From: Anaerohalosphaeraceae bacterium
GTDB lineage: Bacteria; Planctomycetota; Phycisphaerae; Sedimentisphaerales; Anaerohalosphaeraceae
Direction of reading: 5' to 3'
Length of the DNA: 54,551 nucleotides
Assembly (NCBI GenBank): GCA_037479115.1
Contig: JBBFLK010000022.1
Coordinates: 1 to 54,551 of the forward strand
The notes beneath the pieces were generated by a model. That model saw only the letters and a program-made list of their open reading frames with translations, was not told where the DNA came from and did not search any database. Made by a program: the position numbers and the translations under genes. This document shows positions 54,452 to 54,551 of the stretch, piece after piece (position 1 is the stretch's first letter; each line of letters opens with the position of its first letter).

Positions 54452-54551
54452 ATGAAAAAACGGTTTTCCAACTCTTTTCAGAGCAGGGGGTTCCATAAGG
54501 GATTTACGCTGATTGAGCTGCTGGTGGTGATAGCGATTATCGGGCTTTTGC
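54452..54551 (+). CDS. Prepilin-type N-terminal cleavage/methylation protein (5' part)
   Basis: Only the first 33 codons are inside the window. A basic leader (MKKRFSNSFQSRGFHK) and the prepilin signature GFTLIELLVVIAIIGLL show the same type as the gene at 14646. AAGGAAT lies about 9 bases upstream. The rest is cut off by the window end, so the type of C-terminal domain is unknown. Confidence 0.85.
   Translation, partial: MKKRFSNSFQSRGFHKGFTLIELLVVIAIIGLL

Noticed and set aside
54456-54466. LacI-type operator over the start of the last prepilin gene
   Set aside because: The bases are codons 2-5 (Lys-Lys-Arg-Phe) of the prepilin leader and do not show the 41-45 base spacing of the other sites.

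Overview
The window looks like a chromosomal segment of a planctomycete of the Phycisphaerae/Sedimentisphaerales type, probably an anaerobic or facultative degrader of algal or plant polysaccharides. The evidence is gene content only: many exported proteins with a dockerin-like tail, two PEP-CTERM proteins, planctomycete-type prepilin-like proteins, two ECF sigma factors each paired with a FecR-LamG protein, a Tat-exported sulfatase beside a radical-SAM sulfatase maturase, and short TCAGTTATCAG intergenic repeats. No 16S gene is present, so the assignment is inference.

Layout. (1) 1-7842: a likely genomic island. It holds the 3' end of an upstream gene, a DUF1156 DNA methyltransferase and a DUF499 ATPase, which are core parts of the helicase-methylase-ATPase (Hma / DUF1156-DUF499) anti-phage type. 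A tyrosine recombinase follows and abuts the 3' end of tRNA-Asn, the likely attachment site. The methyltransferase carries an in-frame GIY-YIG nuclease domain beside a 20-bp perfect palindrome, plus an AT-rich central block that looks imported. (2) 8284-13556: an exported endonuclease/exonuclease/phosphatase (EEP) protein followed by a complete ABC importer (lipoprotein binding protein, fused double permease, ATPase). (3) 13755-22462: a PEP-CTERM protein, a prepilin-like protein, a secreted multidomain EEP protein, a secreted two-module protein, a third EEP protein and a nucleoside deoxyribosyltransferase-like protein. (4) 22474-31951: a probable beta-glucan (laminarin-like) locus with GH16, a long GH94/GH149/GH161-like phosphorylase, a LacI regulator, a clan GH-A hydrolase and a GPH-type sugar symporter. 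(5) 32108-39171: mostly housekeeping and metabolism: an exported isoaspartyl methyltransferase, a folate C1 fusion protein, DUF4870, SmpB, DUF1844, TrpC and TauE/SafE. (6) 39360-54119: two divergent sigma/FecR-LamG pairs flanking a run of large secreted LamG/Ig/dockerin proteins, a PEP-CTERM protein, the maturase and the sulfatase. A further prepilin-like gene is cut by the window end.

How the parts may work together. Near-identical LacI-type operator sites lie 41-45 bases upstream of three starts: lacI itself, the GH-A gene (shared with the divergent symporter) and the sulfatase more than 20 kb away. This suggests one sugar-responsive regulon joining glucan breakdown with desulfation. The secreted proteins reuse at least two conserved modules that I cannot match to a named family: a YGWE module and a WYDG module. 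The WYDG module occurs with either a dockerin-like or a PEP-CTERM tail, so one module is fitted to alternative surface-sorting signals.
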